From the NCBI GenBank assembly GCA_965243545.1, contig OZ251573.1, positions 1,364,001-1,428,000 on the forward strand: a DNA stretch of 64,000 nt, written 5' to 3'. The notes beneath the pieces are model-generated. The model saw only the letters and a program-made list of their open reading frames with translations, had not been told where the DNA came from and ran no database searches. How positions within the stretch are numbered: the first letter of the stretch is position 1; each line of letters opens with the position of its first letter. The translations under genes and the position numbers were made by a program. This stretch comes from CATQHW01 sp965243545. GTDB lineage: Bacteria > Spirochaetota > Spirochaetia > SZUA-6 > Bin103. Shown one piece after another: positions 51,960 through 62,457 of the stretch.

Positions 51960-52759
51960 TGTATCTGCGACACTTCGCCTTCTCCCGCCTGCCGTTCGCC
52001 GACGCCATCGAAGCCGACCTGCTGTTCGCGTCCGCCGCACGCCAGGAAGCCGAAGCACGCCTGCAGCATCTGCTCCAACTGCGCGGCATCGGACTGCTCA
52101 CCGGTGAGCCCGGCGGCGGCAAGACCACCGTCTGCCGCGCGGTGACCGCCGTCCTGCATCCCGGCGCTTACCGCGTGCTCTACGTCTCGCTGACCACCGG
52201 CAACGTCATGGACATGTACAAGTCGATCGCCTGGGAACTCGGTCTGCCGGCCGAACGCTCCCGCGCCGCCGCCTACCGCTCCATCCGCGCCGAGATCACC
52301 CGCCAGGTCCGGGAAGCCAACCGGATGCCGGTCCTCATCATCGACGATGCGCAGTTCCTGCGCACCGACGTGCTCGACGACCTGCGCCTGTTGACCAACT
52401 ACTCCATGGACTCCGAACACCGCCTGTGCCTGCTGCTGGTCGGCCTCACCGAGTTGCGCCGCAGGCTGTCCATGACCGTCCACGAATCGCTTGCCCAGCG
52501 CATGGTCGTGCGCCATCACTTGGGCGGCCTGCAGCGCGAGGAACTCGACGGCTACCTCGCGCACCGCCTGCATCTGGCCGGCTGCGAGTTGCCGCTGTTC
52601 GAGCCGGCCGCCGCAGAGGCGCTGTTTCAGACCTCCCGCGGGCTGCCTCGGCAGATCAACCGCATCGCCCACTACGCCTTGTCGGCCACCGCGCTCGACG
52701 ATGCGCGCACGGTCACCGCCGAGCATCTGCAGACGGCCGTCGAAGAACTGCGCCTCTGA
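51959..52759 (+). CDS. ExeA/TniB-like transposition ATPase
   Basis: 266 residues; ATG shares a base with the transposase stop. N-terminus YLRHFAFSRLPFADAIEADL is the ExeA-family start. Walker A LLTGEPGGGKTTVCRAV, Walker B VLIIDDAQFLRTDVLDDL and sensor LLLVGLTELRRRL are intact. In transposons of this type the ATPase selects targets and activates the integrase. Confidence 0.87.
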   Translation: MYLRHFAFSRLPFADAIEADLLFASAARQEAEARLQHLLQLRGIGLLTGEPGGGKTTVCRAVTAVLHPGAYRVLYVSLTTGNVMDMYKSIAWELGLPAERSRAAAYRSIRAEITRQVREANRMPVLIIDDAQFLRTDVLDDLRLLTNYSMDSEHRLCLLLVGLTELRRRLSMTVHESLAQRMVVRHHLGGLQREELDGYLAHRLHLAGCELPLFEPAAAEALFQTSRGLPRQINRIAHYALSATALDDARTVTAEHLQTAVEELRL

Positions 52760-52881
52760 TGCCGACGCCGCCGACCGCCATGGCTACCGAAGCGCTGTCC
52801 CGCAGTCTTTCGCCTGACGGGAGAATCCGGGACATCCCGAGACTTCTCCAGACGATTTATTCCGGGATTCCATCGGCGAGA

Positions 52882-54780
52882 TTATGTGGGATCTAACAGG
52901 CGGCCAGGCGACCAAAACTCCGCAGGCACCGGCAACTCAAAGAACTGATGGTGTTGATTCTCGATCGCTTCTTCGGTCCAAAGCGTTACGCAGCTCTCAT
53001 CCGACTGATACAGAGCCGAGCGGTCCACCCGGCCGTATCCCGCCACGTTCCGAGCCTCTCGGTCGTTTCCGAATAGGTTTGAACAGACCGGTCGTGTCCG
53101 GGCATGAGCTACCAGCAACGCCCGGCAGCGATCCACGCTCGCATCCGGATAATCCTTGAGGACCTTGCCGACGGTATGGGCCACGCGCGGTGCGGCGAAG
53201 CTGGTGCCCGAGTCCTCCGCAAACGGCTGGCCGGTTGCGAACCGGTGCGACGTGGATAGCTCACCGACGCCATGCACCGTAAGATGACTACCGGCGCGAG
53301 CATCGATCATCCAGTTGCCCCCGTAGTCCATCAGATCCGGTTTTATGGCGCCGTTTACCGACGGCCCATGCCTCGTGAATGGCGAGGGCTGACCAGACCG
53401 GGCGATTGGACGATAGGCCGGATCGTCCGGAAAGCGTGGATGTAGCTCGTTGCGGGCCAGACTGCCAACAGTCAACGCGCTCAGTGCCGGCGCGGGATCG
53501 AGCAGAACCGATGCGTCTCCGGTCAAGTAGTCTGGATACTCTTGACGCCAATCTTCGGGACCATTCTCGTCGCCGGTGAAGTTTCCCGTCGGCACCACAA
53601 AGAGCACGTTCAGGTCCCGGCTCAGAGCGTCCAGTGTGACGGCCAGCCCGGCCACGTGACGATTACGGTATGGTTTGTTGAGGTCACCATAGGACAGATT
53701 GAATATCCGGCAGTCGTACTCGGTGACGAAATATCTAACGGCTCTTTCTATTTGGTTTTCGATCAGGTGAGCATCACCGCGATTGTTATGGTCCAGGATA
53801 CGTCCGCTGAAGATGCGCAGATCAGGAATGAATCTCCGGTTTCGTAAACACTCGGCTACGTCATCGTAGAGGGCGATCCCCGACACAATGGTTCCGTGCC
53901 CGTGCTCGTCAGATGGCGGTACACCGGGTAGAAAGGACTGGGCATCGCCCACAGCGGGAGCTATGACCGGATGTCCCGTTGCGAGGCCAGAGTCGAGAAC
54001 CACCACGCCGGAAGCGTCAGGTGGTGGAGCCGGCACGTCGTTCAATTTCTGAACAGGAGTGTAAACCAGTGCCAAGTCAATGCCGACACGGGGCGGTAGA
54101 TCCACCGTGCGGACGTCCCGGTGGTTCAACAGCTCTTGAGCCATCGAATCGTCGCAGCGAATTCGGTATACGGTCAGGTATGGTTGCTTTACCGAATCAA
54201 GAACCTCGCCGGCGCGCGATTCTACCCACCTATCGAACGCTGCTCGTAGCATGGTGGCATCGCGGTCACGTGCAACCGGCCATAGCTCCGCGTCGACTAC
54301 AAAGGTTTGAGTTTCAGGAAACCCCTCACACTGCAGTGCCCAGCCGGTACGGTCCTCGGGAGTCCAGCGGTCGAAGCCCCCCAGCGCGTAAATTAAATTC
54401 TCGTACGTGATATGGGCGCCGGCGGCCATGCTTGACAGTTTCGCCTCGAACGTGTCGATCTGCCCGGCTGTCGCGAACGCCAGTATCACGGTATCGTCTT
54501 CCTGACTCACGACCTCAAGCCCTTCCGCGGCGCGTTCGATGTCCTCCGGGCGGACCTTCTGGGTGAGCGTAATCTTCAGGAGGCGTCGTGCGTCATATCC
54601 ACCGATATCCGTCGACGTTGCGTCACGAGCGGCTTGCAGACGGTCCTGCAGAGTCGCGGCGTGGCAACGCGGATTCTCGGGTGGTGCCGGCGTGACCGGC
54701 ACTGGACGCGGGCGGCGTCGGGTTATTGGTTCTTCTCGAACCAACTCGAAGTGCCGGCCGCGTCTCTCGTCCTCTGCCAT
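52882..54780 (-). CDS. ietS: Subtilisin-like (S8) protease, IetS-like
   Basis: 632 residues, clearly less GC-rich than the metabolic genes. The catalytic triad is visible: Asp in VVVLDSGLATGHPVI (about residue 260), His in DEHGHGTIVSGIA (about 297), Ser in GTSFAAPRVAH (about 526). An N-terminal region of about 230 residues (KITLTQKVRPEDIERAAEGL) fits proteins that pair with an AAA ATPase. AAA + subtilase gene pairs are known as IetAS, first found as a plasmid exclusion/maintenance locus in Agrobacterium and later listed as an antiphage system. It follows its ATPase by 8 nt. The stop is inside sequence next to the transposon end. Confidence 0.82.
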   Translation of the reverse strand: MAEDERRGRHFELVREEPITRRRPRPVPVTPAPPENPRCHAATLQDRLQAARDATSTDIGGYDARRLLKITLTQKVRPEDIERAAEGLEVVSQEDDTVILAFATAGQIDTFEAKLSSMAAGAHITYENLIYALGGFDRWTPEDRTGWALQCEGFPETQTFVVDAELWPVARDRDATMLRAAFDRWVESRAGEVLDSVKQPYLTVYRIRCDDSMAQELLNHRDVRTVDLPPRVGIDLALVYTPVQKLNDVPAPPPDASGVVVLDSGLATGHPVIAPAVGDAQSFLPGVPPSDEHGHGTIVSGIALYDDVAECLRNRRFIPDLRIFSGRILDHNNRGDAHLIENQIERAVRYFVTEYDCRIFNLSYGDLNKPYRNRHVAGLAVTLDALSRDLNVLFVVPTGNFTGDENGPEDWRQEYPDYLTGDASVLLDPAPALSALTVGSLARNELHPRFPDDPAYRPIARSGQPSPFTRHGPSVNGAIKPDLMDYGGNWMIDARAGSHLTVHGVGELSTSHRFATGQPFAEDSGTSFAAPRVAHTVGKVLKDYPDASVDRCRALLVAHARTRPVCSNLFGNDREARNVAGYGRVDRSALYQSDESCVTLWTEEAIENQHHQFFELPVPAEFWSPGRLLDPT

Positions 54781-54788
54781 TGCTGTTC

Positions 54789-55790
54789 TCAGCGCTGCTC
54801 AGCCCGACGCTTGCGGCCTTGCTCACGTTGGCGGGCGGTGTCGAGGTGGTCGAGGCGCAGGCGGTCCTGGTCTCCCTGCAATACCATCTCCTTGATTGCT
54901 CGGCGCACTACGCGCTCGACGTCGGCGTGGGTGGCGCCTTTGAACCAATTTCGATTCACCACGTCCTTTACGTCAAACTCGTAGCGGACGCCGCGCAGCT
55001 TTACGGTAAGCAGGCGGCAGAGTTGCGCGGGCGTCGGCGGCTTGAGGAACAGCACCTCCTCGAAGCGGCGCCAGATAGCGGAATCGAGCAGTCCTTCGTG
55101 GTTGGTGGCGGCGATGATCAGACTGCGGCCGTCGTACGCGTCCAGCATCTGCAGGACGGCATTGACCACGCGGCGCAGTTCGCCGTGCTCGGAGGCGTCC
55201 TCGCGCTCTTTGCCCAGGGCGTCGAATTCGTCGAACAGGGCGACCATCGGGGTAGCCGACACGAAGTCGAACACCCGGCGCAGGTTGGCGGCGGTCTCCC
55301 CGAGGAAGGAGGAAACGACGCTGTCGGTGCGCACGATTGCAATTGGCCGCCCGAGCTCGCCGGCGACCACCTCCGCCGTGAGGGTCTTGCCGCAGCCGGG
55401 CGGTCCGCAGAACAGCAGCCGGTCGCTGGGACGAAGGCCATACGCCATGAGGACCTCCGCCCGGTTGTGCTCGCGCAGCACCTCGTCGAGCAGCGACCGG
55501 TTCTGGGGGGACAGCACGACATCCTCAAGGTGGCGGGCCGGCTCGCGCACCGCCAGGAGGGGCAGGCCGCGCTCGCGGTCCTGCGGGATGGTCTCAGCCA
55601 TCCGCCGGAGCGCTGCCGAAGCCGGCGCGGAGGCGCGGCCGTCGAGAATGATCTCCAGGTCGTTGGCCAGCAGATGATGATGCTTCTGCCGTTCCTCCTC
55701 GATCACCCGTCTTGCGGCGCCGCGAAATGAGCCCAGATCACCCTCCGCCCCCGAACGGATGAGTTGTTTCAGCAGCTTGCCGTTCGCCAT
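54789..55790 (-). CDS. ietA: AAA+ ATPase, IetA-like
   Basis: 333 residues. A helical N-terminus (residues 1-85) precedes an AAA+ domain of the FtsH/spastin-like type: Walker A LLFCGPPGCGKTLTAEVVAG, Walker B VALFDEFDALGKERED, sensor 1 LIIAATNHEGLLDSA and arginine region WRRFEEVLFL. It presumably supplies energy or control to the subtilase encoded directly downstream. Single ATPases of this shape also occur elsewhere, but with the S8 partner the IetAS assignment is the simplest. Confidence 0.85.
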   Translation of the reverse strand: MANGKLLKQLIRSGAEGDLGSFRGAARRVIEEERQKHHHLLANDLEIILDGRASAPASAALRRMAETIPQDRERGLPLLAVREPARHLEDVVLSPQNRSLLDEVLREHNRAEVLMAYGLRPSDRLLFCGPPGCGKTLTAEVVAGELGRPIAIVRTDSVVSSFLGETAANLRRVFDFVSATPMVALFDEFDALGKEREDASEHGELRRVVNAVLQMLDAYDGRSLIIAATNHEGLLDSAIWRRFEEVLFLKPPTPAQLCRLLTVKLRGVRYEFDVKDVVNRNWFKGATHADVERVVRRAIKEMVLQGDQDRLRLDHLDTARQREQGRKRRAEQR

Positions 55791-55929
55791 AGTCCAGCGG
55801 CCCCTAGGTTCCTGTTCTCACCGCTTCTCAGGTATCGAAGAACGCTTGGCGCTCACGACACCATCCCATTGAAGATCGAGTATAGGCCCGCGCCAAGGAT
55901 GCGTCTGCCGTGGAATCACATGGATACTG

Positions 55930-57879
55930 TTAGCGCTCAAGTTTCGCCAGCTCTTCGTGGATTCCAAAGTACTGCATCCGTTCCATACGGTCAATCAAAT
56001 CCAAACAGTGTGTCTTTATGCCGCTATCGTCCGTCTGCTGGTATTGGCGCACTACAAGCGTAGCTATGCTCATAGCGATACCAGACTCAGCTAACGCGAT
56101 GTGTGCACCCTTCGAGCCAATCGACCGAAGCGCCCTCTCCGCAGCTTCACAGATCACTTCGGGCATTCTGACGTTGGACTCCTCAAGAGCACGAAGAAGA
56201 CCACCGGGGGCGTGACCAAACGCGGCGCTATCGATAAACCTCGATATGAAGTCCTTGGAGCGAAGCAACCACTCGCCCGAGATGTTGGAATGGTTGAATA
56301 CGCCGGAAACCTCCTCTTCTACCTCTTTATCAGAAAAAAACTCGATCAATCTTTGCATACAGTAGTTTCCTACCCGCTCACTGAGAGCGTTCTGGGAATA
56401 GATGTCCGCCGCCGCCTTCCTCATGGCGTCGCTACCGCCTCTGATACGCTCGCACTCCGTCGCCACATCGACATCATTGAGCTCAGCCAATACAATCTGT
56501 CGAGACACGGCGGCTACCGCACGTTCATCATCAGTTCTCAACACGTCCTGAAGTAGCGGTCTTAAACTCCCATAGTGGGTGTTCATCGCGTAATAGATGA
56601 AGCGCTCAAATGGACCCGTACCCCACAGATCGCCACAGTCACTGCACGCCGATATAAAAAGCTCAACCGCGACGTCAGGTGAAGTACCGAGCACGCAGAT
56701 CAGGGCATCAATAGCGCACGCGCGCACTGCAACCATCGGATCACGCGACAGCGACACCAGCGCTTCACGTAAACCGATAAGACGCTCCGGCCGCGTTCGT
56801 AACAGCCTACCTATCGCCTCCGCCGCTTGTCCTCGAACGGAGTTGATACCGTGAAAGTACGGGTCGCTGTCGTATAGCCCATCTCTCCATATGTCATCCC
56901 GCGGATCCGGATCGTTCATTGCGTAGTACGATACGGCGGCAAGAGCGGCCGGCGACAGGTCGTCCCGATCTGATAGAGCGCCCACACAGTGCACTATCGC
57001 TGAACCACACGGCCTCCCCGGCAACGAATGGACACGATCTATGACATCCATAAAGGTTGCCGTGCTCAACTTACACATCGCTTCCGAGTCCGCCTTCCTA
57101 TCGACGCCTTCGGTAAGGAACCGCCCACAAAGTCCGTCCACAATCGCCGAAAAGTAGGTAGATTCAATATCGTCAGTCATGCGCTCTACTAGTAGCGCCG
57201 CAAAACGCGCTTTACACCGACGCGAAAGGTCGGCCGAGACTCGCGACAGCATCATCGCGCGCGTACCCATAAGACCGTCCGCATCGGGTGTATCGTACTT
57301 CCGCATAGCTGACAGCCACTGATCATCCGTCATCAGCTCAGCTCGGTCAGCCGGAGTTGGGGATTCTACTAACTTCATCTCCGACTTCACGTCCTCGTCC
57401 ACAATAGAAACCGGAGCCTCGACGAACTTCCTCTCAAGCTCTCCGAGGCGCGCCTTCGTCCGCACCGAAGTCCTTGACTCATCCAGAGAACGAAGAAGTA
57501 GGAACTCGGTGTATTCCCTCCACCTGAAGTCGGCTATTTCGTAGCTTGTAGCGTACGATCCGATAGCGCGCTCTAAGGCGGCGAACAGGTCGCTGGCGCA
57601 GAAGCGCGAGGTCTCTACGATAGCGCGGCGACTGATGGCGCAGTGCCCTGTGCCGTCGTTACCGCCAACCCAACTGCCGTACCCCATACTCAGTCGGCGT
57701 GGATCGGCGAGAAGGTATCTGATGCACTCGTCAGAGAACTCGCGTGCGTTGCAACGCCAAGAACTTAGCAGTAGGTATCCAAGTGTGTCATGAGGAAGCT
57801 GCATGATCGGCTCCGCCAGCTCACGAAAAGTGCCCACGTCACTCTCGACCAGTTTCTGCATCGCCACGCGAAGATACAA
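55930..57879 (-). pseudogene. STAND NTPase, C-terminal half (separated by IS insertion)
   Basis: 649 codons of helical repeat sequence without a P-loop (for example HDTLGYLLLSSWRCNAREFSDE and RLIGLREALVSLSRDPMVAV, a HEAT-like unit). The apparent TTG start at 57879 is created by the insertion: removing the IS and one 6-bp repeat fuses it in frame to the gene at 59706-62315 (...EAVL-LYLRVAMQKL...). HEAT/TPR-like C-termini act as ligand sensors in STAND proteins. Alone it may still be translated but would lack the motor. A+T content is higher than in surrounding genes. Confidence 0.8.
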
Positions 57880-57883
57880 TAGA
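57878..57883. repeat. 6-bp target duplication, left copy (AATAGA)
   Basis: AATAGA flanks the IS1380-like element here and at 59716-59721. Deleting the element plus one copy restores a continuous 1516-codon frame. Confidence 0.8.
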
Positions 57884-59715
57884 CCCAGAGTAAGCGATTC
57901 GGGTAGGCGGGGTTGAAACGGGTCCTCCTAAGTGCTATAATCGGAAGTACCTAAACCCAACCGGTCAAGCACCGAAGAGGACCCGAAATGATTCAGTCAC
58001 CACCAGAATACACGGCTGACGATGCTTGTCAACCCCAATTCTCCCATCCCCGCCTTCGGGCCGAGCCGCGCGGTGGCGCCCCGCTGGTGAGCTGGTCCGG
58101 CTTGGGCATCGTGCACGGGCTCGTCGAGCGGCTTGAAGTGGCGCCGGTGATCGACTCTGCGGTGCGCGTGCTGCGGCGGCACAAATGGTATACCGAGTCG
58201 GACCACGTGCTGACGCTGGCCTACAACATGCTCAGCGGCGGGAACACCCTCAGCGACATCAACTGGCTGCGCGCCGACGAAGGATTACGCCGGCTGTTGG
58301 GCGGCGCGCGGGTGCCGCATGCCACCACGGTCGGGGATTTTCTGGCTCGCTTCGACGGCAAGCGGGAGCAGTGCAGCGACCGGGATCAGCTGGCGGGGGA
58401 GCTGGCGCGGAGCGAGTTACGTGAGGCGGTCGAGGAGATACAGCAGCGGGCGTTCGGGTTGCTGCCGCGGTCGCGGCGGCGGGTGGCGACGCTGGACTGG
58501 GATTCGTCGATCCACGAAGTGTATGGGGAGCAGAAGGAAGGCGCGGACTTCAGCTACGACAGGCGGTGGAGCTACAGCAGTCTGTACGGGACGGTGGCGG
58601 AGACCGGAGACGTGCTGCATCTGGGACTGCACGAAGGCAGCCGGCATACCAGCTACGGGATCAAGGAGGTGTTGCCGAGAACGATCGAGCGGGTCCGGAA
58701 GCACTTTCGACAGGTGCGGATGCGCGCTGACAGTGGCTACTACGATCAGGAGATCGTGGACATCTGCGCGGAGCGCGGGGTGGAGTTCTACATCGTGGCG
58801 AAGCAGCGGCAGAATCTGCTGCGGGCCGTGCACGGGCTCCCGGAGAGCGCATGGCGTCCACTGGCGCCGATCAGGGAGCGGTCGGGCCGGCGCCGGCGGA
58901 AGCGGCGGGAGAACGTGAAGCGCAAGATCAGCCGGCAGCGCAAGCCTGACCAGTGGTACAAGGGGACGCCGGAAGTGGCCAGGATGATGTTCCGACCGAC
59001 GAGTTGGAAGAAGGGCTATCGGTACGTGATCAAGCGGACGCCGATCCACGACGCGGACGGCAAGCAAGAGTACCTCGACGGGATGAGAAAGTATGCGTAC
59101 TGGATCGTGGTGACGAACTCGAAACGGAGCAACACGGCGGTGCTGAGGACCGCGCAGGGGCGGGGCAATCAGGAGAATCTGATCAAGGACCTGAAGGAGG
59201 GGCTGGGACTGTCCCATGTTCCGACCGGGTTGCTGGGAGCCAATCAAGCGTACTTCGTGATCGCGGCGTTGGCGTGGAACCTGAAGACTTGGATGCTCAA
59301 CCTGTTGGAGTTGGGAGATGGCGCGGTGCTGCGCTGCAAGCGGTTTCTGTACCTGTGGATATGCCGGGCCGGCGTGGTTGCCAAGACTGGCCGGGACGGC
59401 GTGCTGCTCAAGCTGTCGGCCGGCGAGTACCACCAGAGGTTCAGCGCCGCGCTGGCACGACTGGCGACGCTGTAGGGAAGTCTGGGACGGGTGTTGACGA
59501 GATGGCAGGGGTAGTCTGCCCTGATGGCGTCACCTGAAGTCCCACAGGCCGCCAAATCGCCACTGGCTTGGTCAACTCAAAGGGTTGACGCGGTTCTCAC
59601 ACTGCGGATGCCCAGAATGTCAGCGTCGGGACGCCTATAGATCCCAAGAGTCGCCGAAATCTCCCGACTTTCGTGATGCCTGTGGCCAATCTATCACCGA
59701 ATCGCTTATTCTGCG
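57884..59715 (+). mobile_element. IS1380-like insertion sequence (1832 bp)
   Basis: Imperfect terminal inverted repeats: CCCAGAGTAAGCGATTCGG at the left end (57884-57902) and the complement of CGCAGAATAAGCGATTCGG at the right (59697-59715), 17 of 19 matching. It is flanked by AATAGA duplications and contains one transposase gene (57988-59475). It interrupts the STAND NTPase gene. About 240 bp between the transposase stop and the right end carry no gene. Confidence 0.85.
57988..59475 (+). CDS. IS1380 family transposase
   Basis: 495 residues. RNase H-like DDE core: ATLDWDSSIHEVYGEQ (first D), VRMRADSGYYDQEI (second D), and GRGNQENLIKDLKEGLGL (E, with the conserved Y/R-x-x-N-E-N-like motif). 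The C-terminus ALAWNLKTWML is typical. Full length compared with family members, no frameshift, so the copy may be active. Confidence 0.9.
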   Translation: MIQSPPEYTADDACQPQFSHPRLRAEPRGGAPLVSWSGLGIVHGLVERLEVAPVIDSAVRVLRRHKWYTESDHVLTLAYNMLSGGNTLSDINWLRADEGLRRLLGGARVPHATTVGDFLARFDGKREQCSDRDQLAGELARSELREAVEEIQQRAFGLLPRSRRRVATLDWDSSIHEVYGEQKEGADFSYDRRWSYSSLYGTVAETGDVLHLGLHEGSRHTSYGIKEVLPRTIERVRKHFRQVRMRADSGYYDQEIVDICAERGVEFYIVAKQRQNLLRAVHGLPESAWRPLAPIRERSGRRRRKRRENVKRKISRQRKPDQWYKGTPEVARMMFRPTSWKKGYRYVIKRTPIHDADGKQEYLDGMRKYAYWIVVTNSKRSNTAVLRTAQGRGNQENLIKDLKEGLGLSHVPTGLLGANQAYFVIAALAWNLKTWMLNLLELGDGAVLRCKRFLYLWICRAGVVAKTGRDGVLLKLSAGEYHQRFSAALARLATL

Positions 59716-62315
59716 AATAGAACCGCTTCGTCGATATTTGACGGCCCGTTGTTATTAGTCAGCGACAACCAAAGTCTATTCCGGACCCTGTCGTCGTAGA
59801 ATATCTCCGTCTTTAGAGTCACGCTCGTGACCAAAGGGAGCATCCGGATAGCGTAGTATCTCGGCCTGCGCACTGCGCAATCTCGAATCAGAGACGCTCC
59901 ATCTGTCGACCGATTCTGCGCCACGTCATCAAGAAATCTAAATGACGAACCATCGTCAAACTGAGCAATCGACCTTTCGAACCAAACCCTGACAACATCA
60001 ATAAAGAACTCCGGACGCTCGCCATCAATCCCATGGTACGCATCCCAAAACTTCTCATGCTGATGATCGTAGGATCCGCTCGCTATCATCTTGAGGTGAA
60101 GCGACCTCATCTCGTTGCTCTTGTGTACCTTCCGACAAGACATAATACGTATTATACGTTTTACCCATTTCTCGCCTCGTTGGAAATACGGTGCAATGAT
60201 ATTGGCAATTTCTGCCGATCTAGTGTCGTGCAGAGCTGGCGCCTGTAGAAGATAGGTCGCCGCTTCTGCCTGCCGATCGATACCCGATGCAAGCCACTCC
60301 TCAAATACACCGAGACGGCATAGTAAATCAAACCATCCGAGCTGACCATAGAACGCGGCATACAGACTGGCCGAGAAATCTCCCTCAATAAGGTGCGAAA
60401 CCAATAGCCGCCACTCCTCCTTCTTCGGACGATCGATTCGCCTGACTCCCGACACCACCATGCGCTTAATGTAAAATCGAACTTGGTCAGATATAAGTAA
60501 GTCTCGAACATCTGCGACGTATTGGTCGAAATCGTTCTCCCGTCGATAGTCAAGTATCTGGCGGACTTGAGATCGCCGAAACAGATGCTGCTCACTCGAA
60601 ACCAGGAAGTCGACAAGGCTTCGTCCGGCGAATACTCTCGCATATGCGTAGTCAAAAAACGATTCGTGAAAAAAGCGATAGTGCCCGCGTTCCGCTATCA
60701 GAACATGCTCCGACACCATTGCTTCGGCGTCCTCCGTCCACCTGTCCGCGACGCCCTTTGGAGCAATCAGCATCTGCCGCTTACTCATGTGTGCGGTCAG
60801 CTTGTGAATTACCTGGACCCACTCAGCCGGACGGCCGAGACGCTGTTGCAGATCACGGCGCTTCTGCTCCCAGTAAGAATCATAGAGCTGTCCGACCGTC
60901 GTGAAACCTTCGTCGGGCTTACCTTGGAGGAAGAGCGACAGGTGGTAAGGCACACCTAGTATCTCCGACCGCCTGCTCGTTAGATCACTGCTATGATGAC
61001 CGGCGTCTTTCAATGATCGGATTACTTCCGCACGACTCAGCTTTTCAATCGTGCGCTTGTAGAACTGGGTATCCGGAGCAACTAGGGTCCGTAGGCGATG
61101 ATCGTGCTCGAGGTCAAAATCTCGACACGCAAGCACCAACTTCATGTTTGGATACCGATTTACTTCCTCGCATAGCTCACTAAAAGGATCCCATAACTCG
61201 GTATTTCGACCGGAGACAAAGCTCATGGCGTCGAGTTGGTCCACCACCAATACACTCATCGAGTTGTCCGCAATACCTCCAAGCACGACTGTGGGCGATG
61301 CCGGCAAGTCCAGTTGGGCACCGATCTGGCGAGAAGTCGTGCAAGGTCTTAGAGAATCCATCCGGAAGCACAGATGAGGTACTCCGAGGTGGGACAAGCG
61401 AGATATACATTGCCCAAGTACGCAGCTCTTTCCATAGCCGCCGGGAGCTACGACGAGTGCTCCTTTGGAGCATGGGTGGCGAAGACGATCGATGAGGTCG
61501 GCGACAATGTCACGCTCGATCTGAGCTGAGTTGATGAACTGCCTCCGAATTGGGCGCATATACCGGTCGTTGATGTTGGTCACAATATCGTTGATTGCAG
61601 GATCGATCTTCCAATCGCGAAGGCCGATCTGGTGGCTTTCCATAAAGCTCTGTGTTCGGTCGTGATCGATCCTCGTACCTAGGTGGTCGAGCGCGTACTC
61701 GGCAAGAGCGAGGCGTAACTGAGAGGGATCGAGGGGCAGGTTGTCGTGCCGATAGAACAGACTATCGATTTGTTGCTCGACGATACGCGCCAGTTGTTGA
61801 TGGCTCCATAGGATGACCTCGAGACTCCTTAGAAAGGTGAAGACGATGTCTTTATCCGCCTGGCAAGCAGGCACGATGTGATTGTAGAAATTCTTCCTTA
61901 GTGCTAGAGATAGGTTGCGCTCGAATGAAACGATGTTTGCGTCGGAGCCCGCCCGCTCTGACAATTCCCGTAATTCATTCGCGCCGGTGGAAGATACGAA
62001 CACGGCAGTTGATCGTGAGTCATCGCTCCAGACGCGGAATAGGTCGCCGAGTATGGTGCGGTTTGTTGGCTTGGCCCTCTGACAGAGTTTGGCGATTGAC
62101 CAGTCTCCGCCGGTTTTCTGGCGCTTGACCGAGTGGTATTGGTGGGAGCCGTCGGCGTTCTGCACAATGAACTCGATCCCGATTGAGGATTTGCCTGGCG
62201 GTTCGATGGTTACCGCGTTGATTCTCCGTGCTACGACTTCTAGGAGCATGTGGACGGTCCATACCGCCTCGTAGCTATTGCCAGTCTTGTCTGAAGGACC
62301 GCCGGGACGTGGCAT
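59706..62315 (-). pseudogene. STAND NTPase with N-terminal nuclease-like domain (5' half, IS-interrupted)
   Basis: 869 codons from ATG at 62315, with GGGAG about 11 nt upstream. Residues 1-100 resemble Cap4/Mrr-type PD-(D/E)XK modules: GNSYEAVW, then SIGIEFIV (Glu 48) and YHSVKRQ (Lys 64); where relatives have Q or E before VK, this has Ser. The NTPase has Walker A VVAPGGYGKSCVLGQ (residues 282-287) and Walker B SMSVLVVDQLDAMS, followed by a winged helix and helical repeats. Its last residues (after EAVL) and the stop come from the IS end. The intact protein would be 1515 residues, similar to Avs-type antiphage sensors. Confidence 0.78.
59716..59721. repeat. 6-bp target duplication, right copy (AATAGA)
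   Basis: Matches 57878-57883 and lies directly outside the right inverted repeat of the IS1380-like element. Confidence 0.8.
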
Positions 62316-62457
62316 TCTATGTGGAGCTCCCTAACAAGCACGGGAGGCGATCAGCCGCCCAGTCCTGAGTAGGAATGACAGCGGTCGCTGCTCTCGCTTG
62401 GGCGCCGCGTCGTTGCCGTGGCATCATGATGGAGGATCGCCGAGAACGACGGGACAG

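Larger units (their letters stand above)
49783..52830 (+). mobile_element. Three-gene DDE transposon (zinc-finger protein, integrase, ExeA-like ATPase), ends approximate
   Basis: The block contains three tightly spaced plus-strand genes typical of transposons that use a DDE integrase and an AAA ATPase helper (as in Mu MuA/MuB or TniA/TniB pairs). Matching end sequences are present in inverted order: GGCGAATGCGGGACAG (49795-49810) and, on the right, the complement of GGCGAAAGACTGCGGGACAG (52795-52814). The true ends may lie further out. It separates the DISARM operon from the ietAS genes and all three of its genes oppose the flanking genes. Confidence 0.65.
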
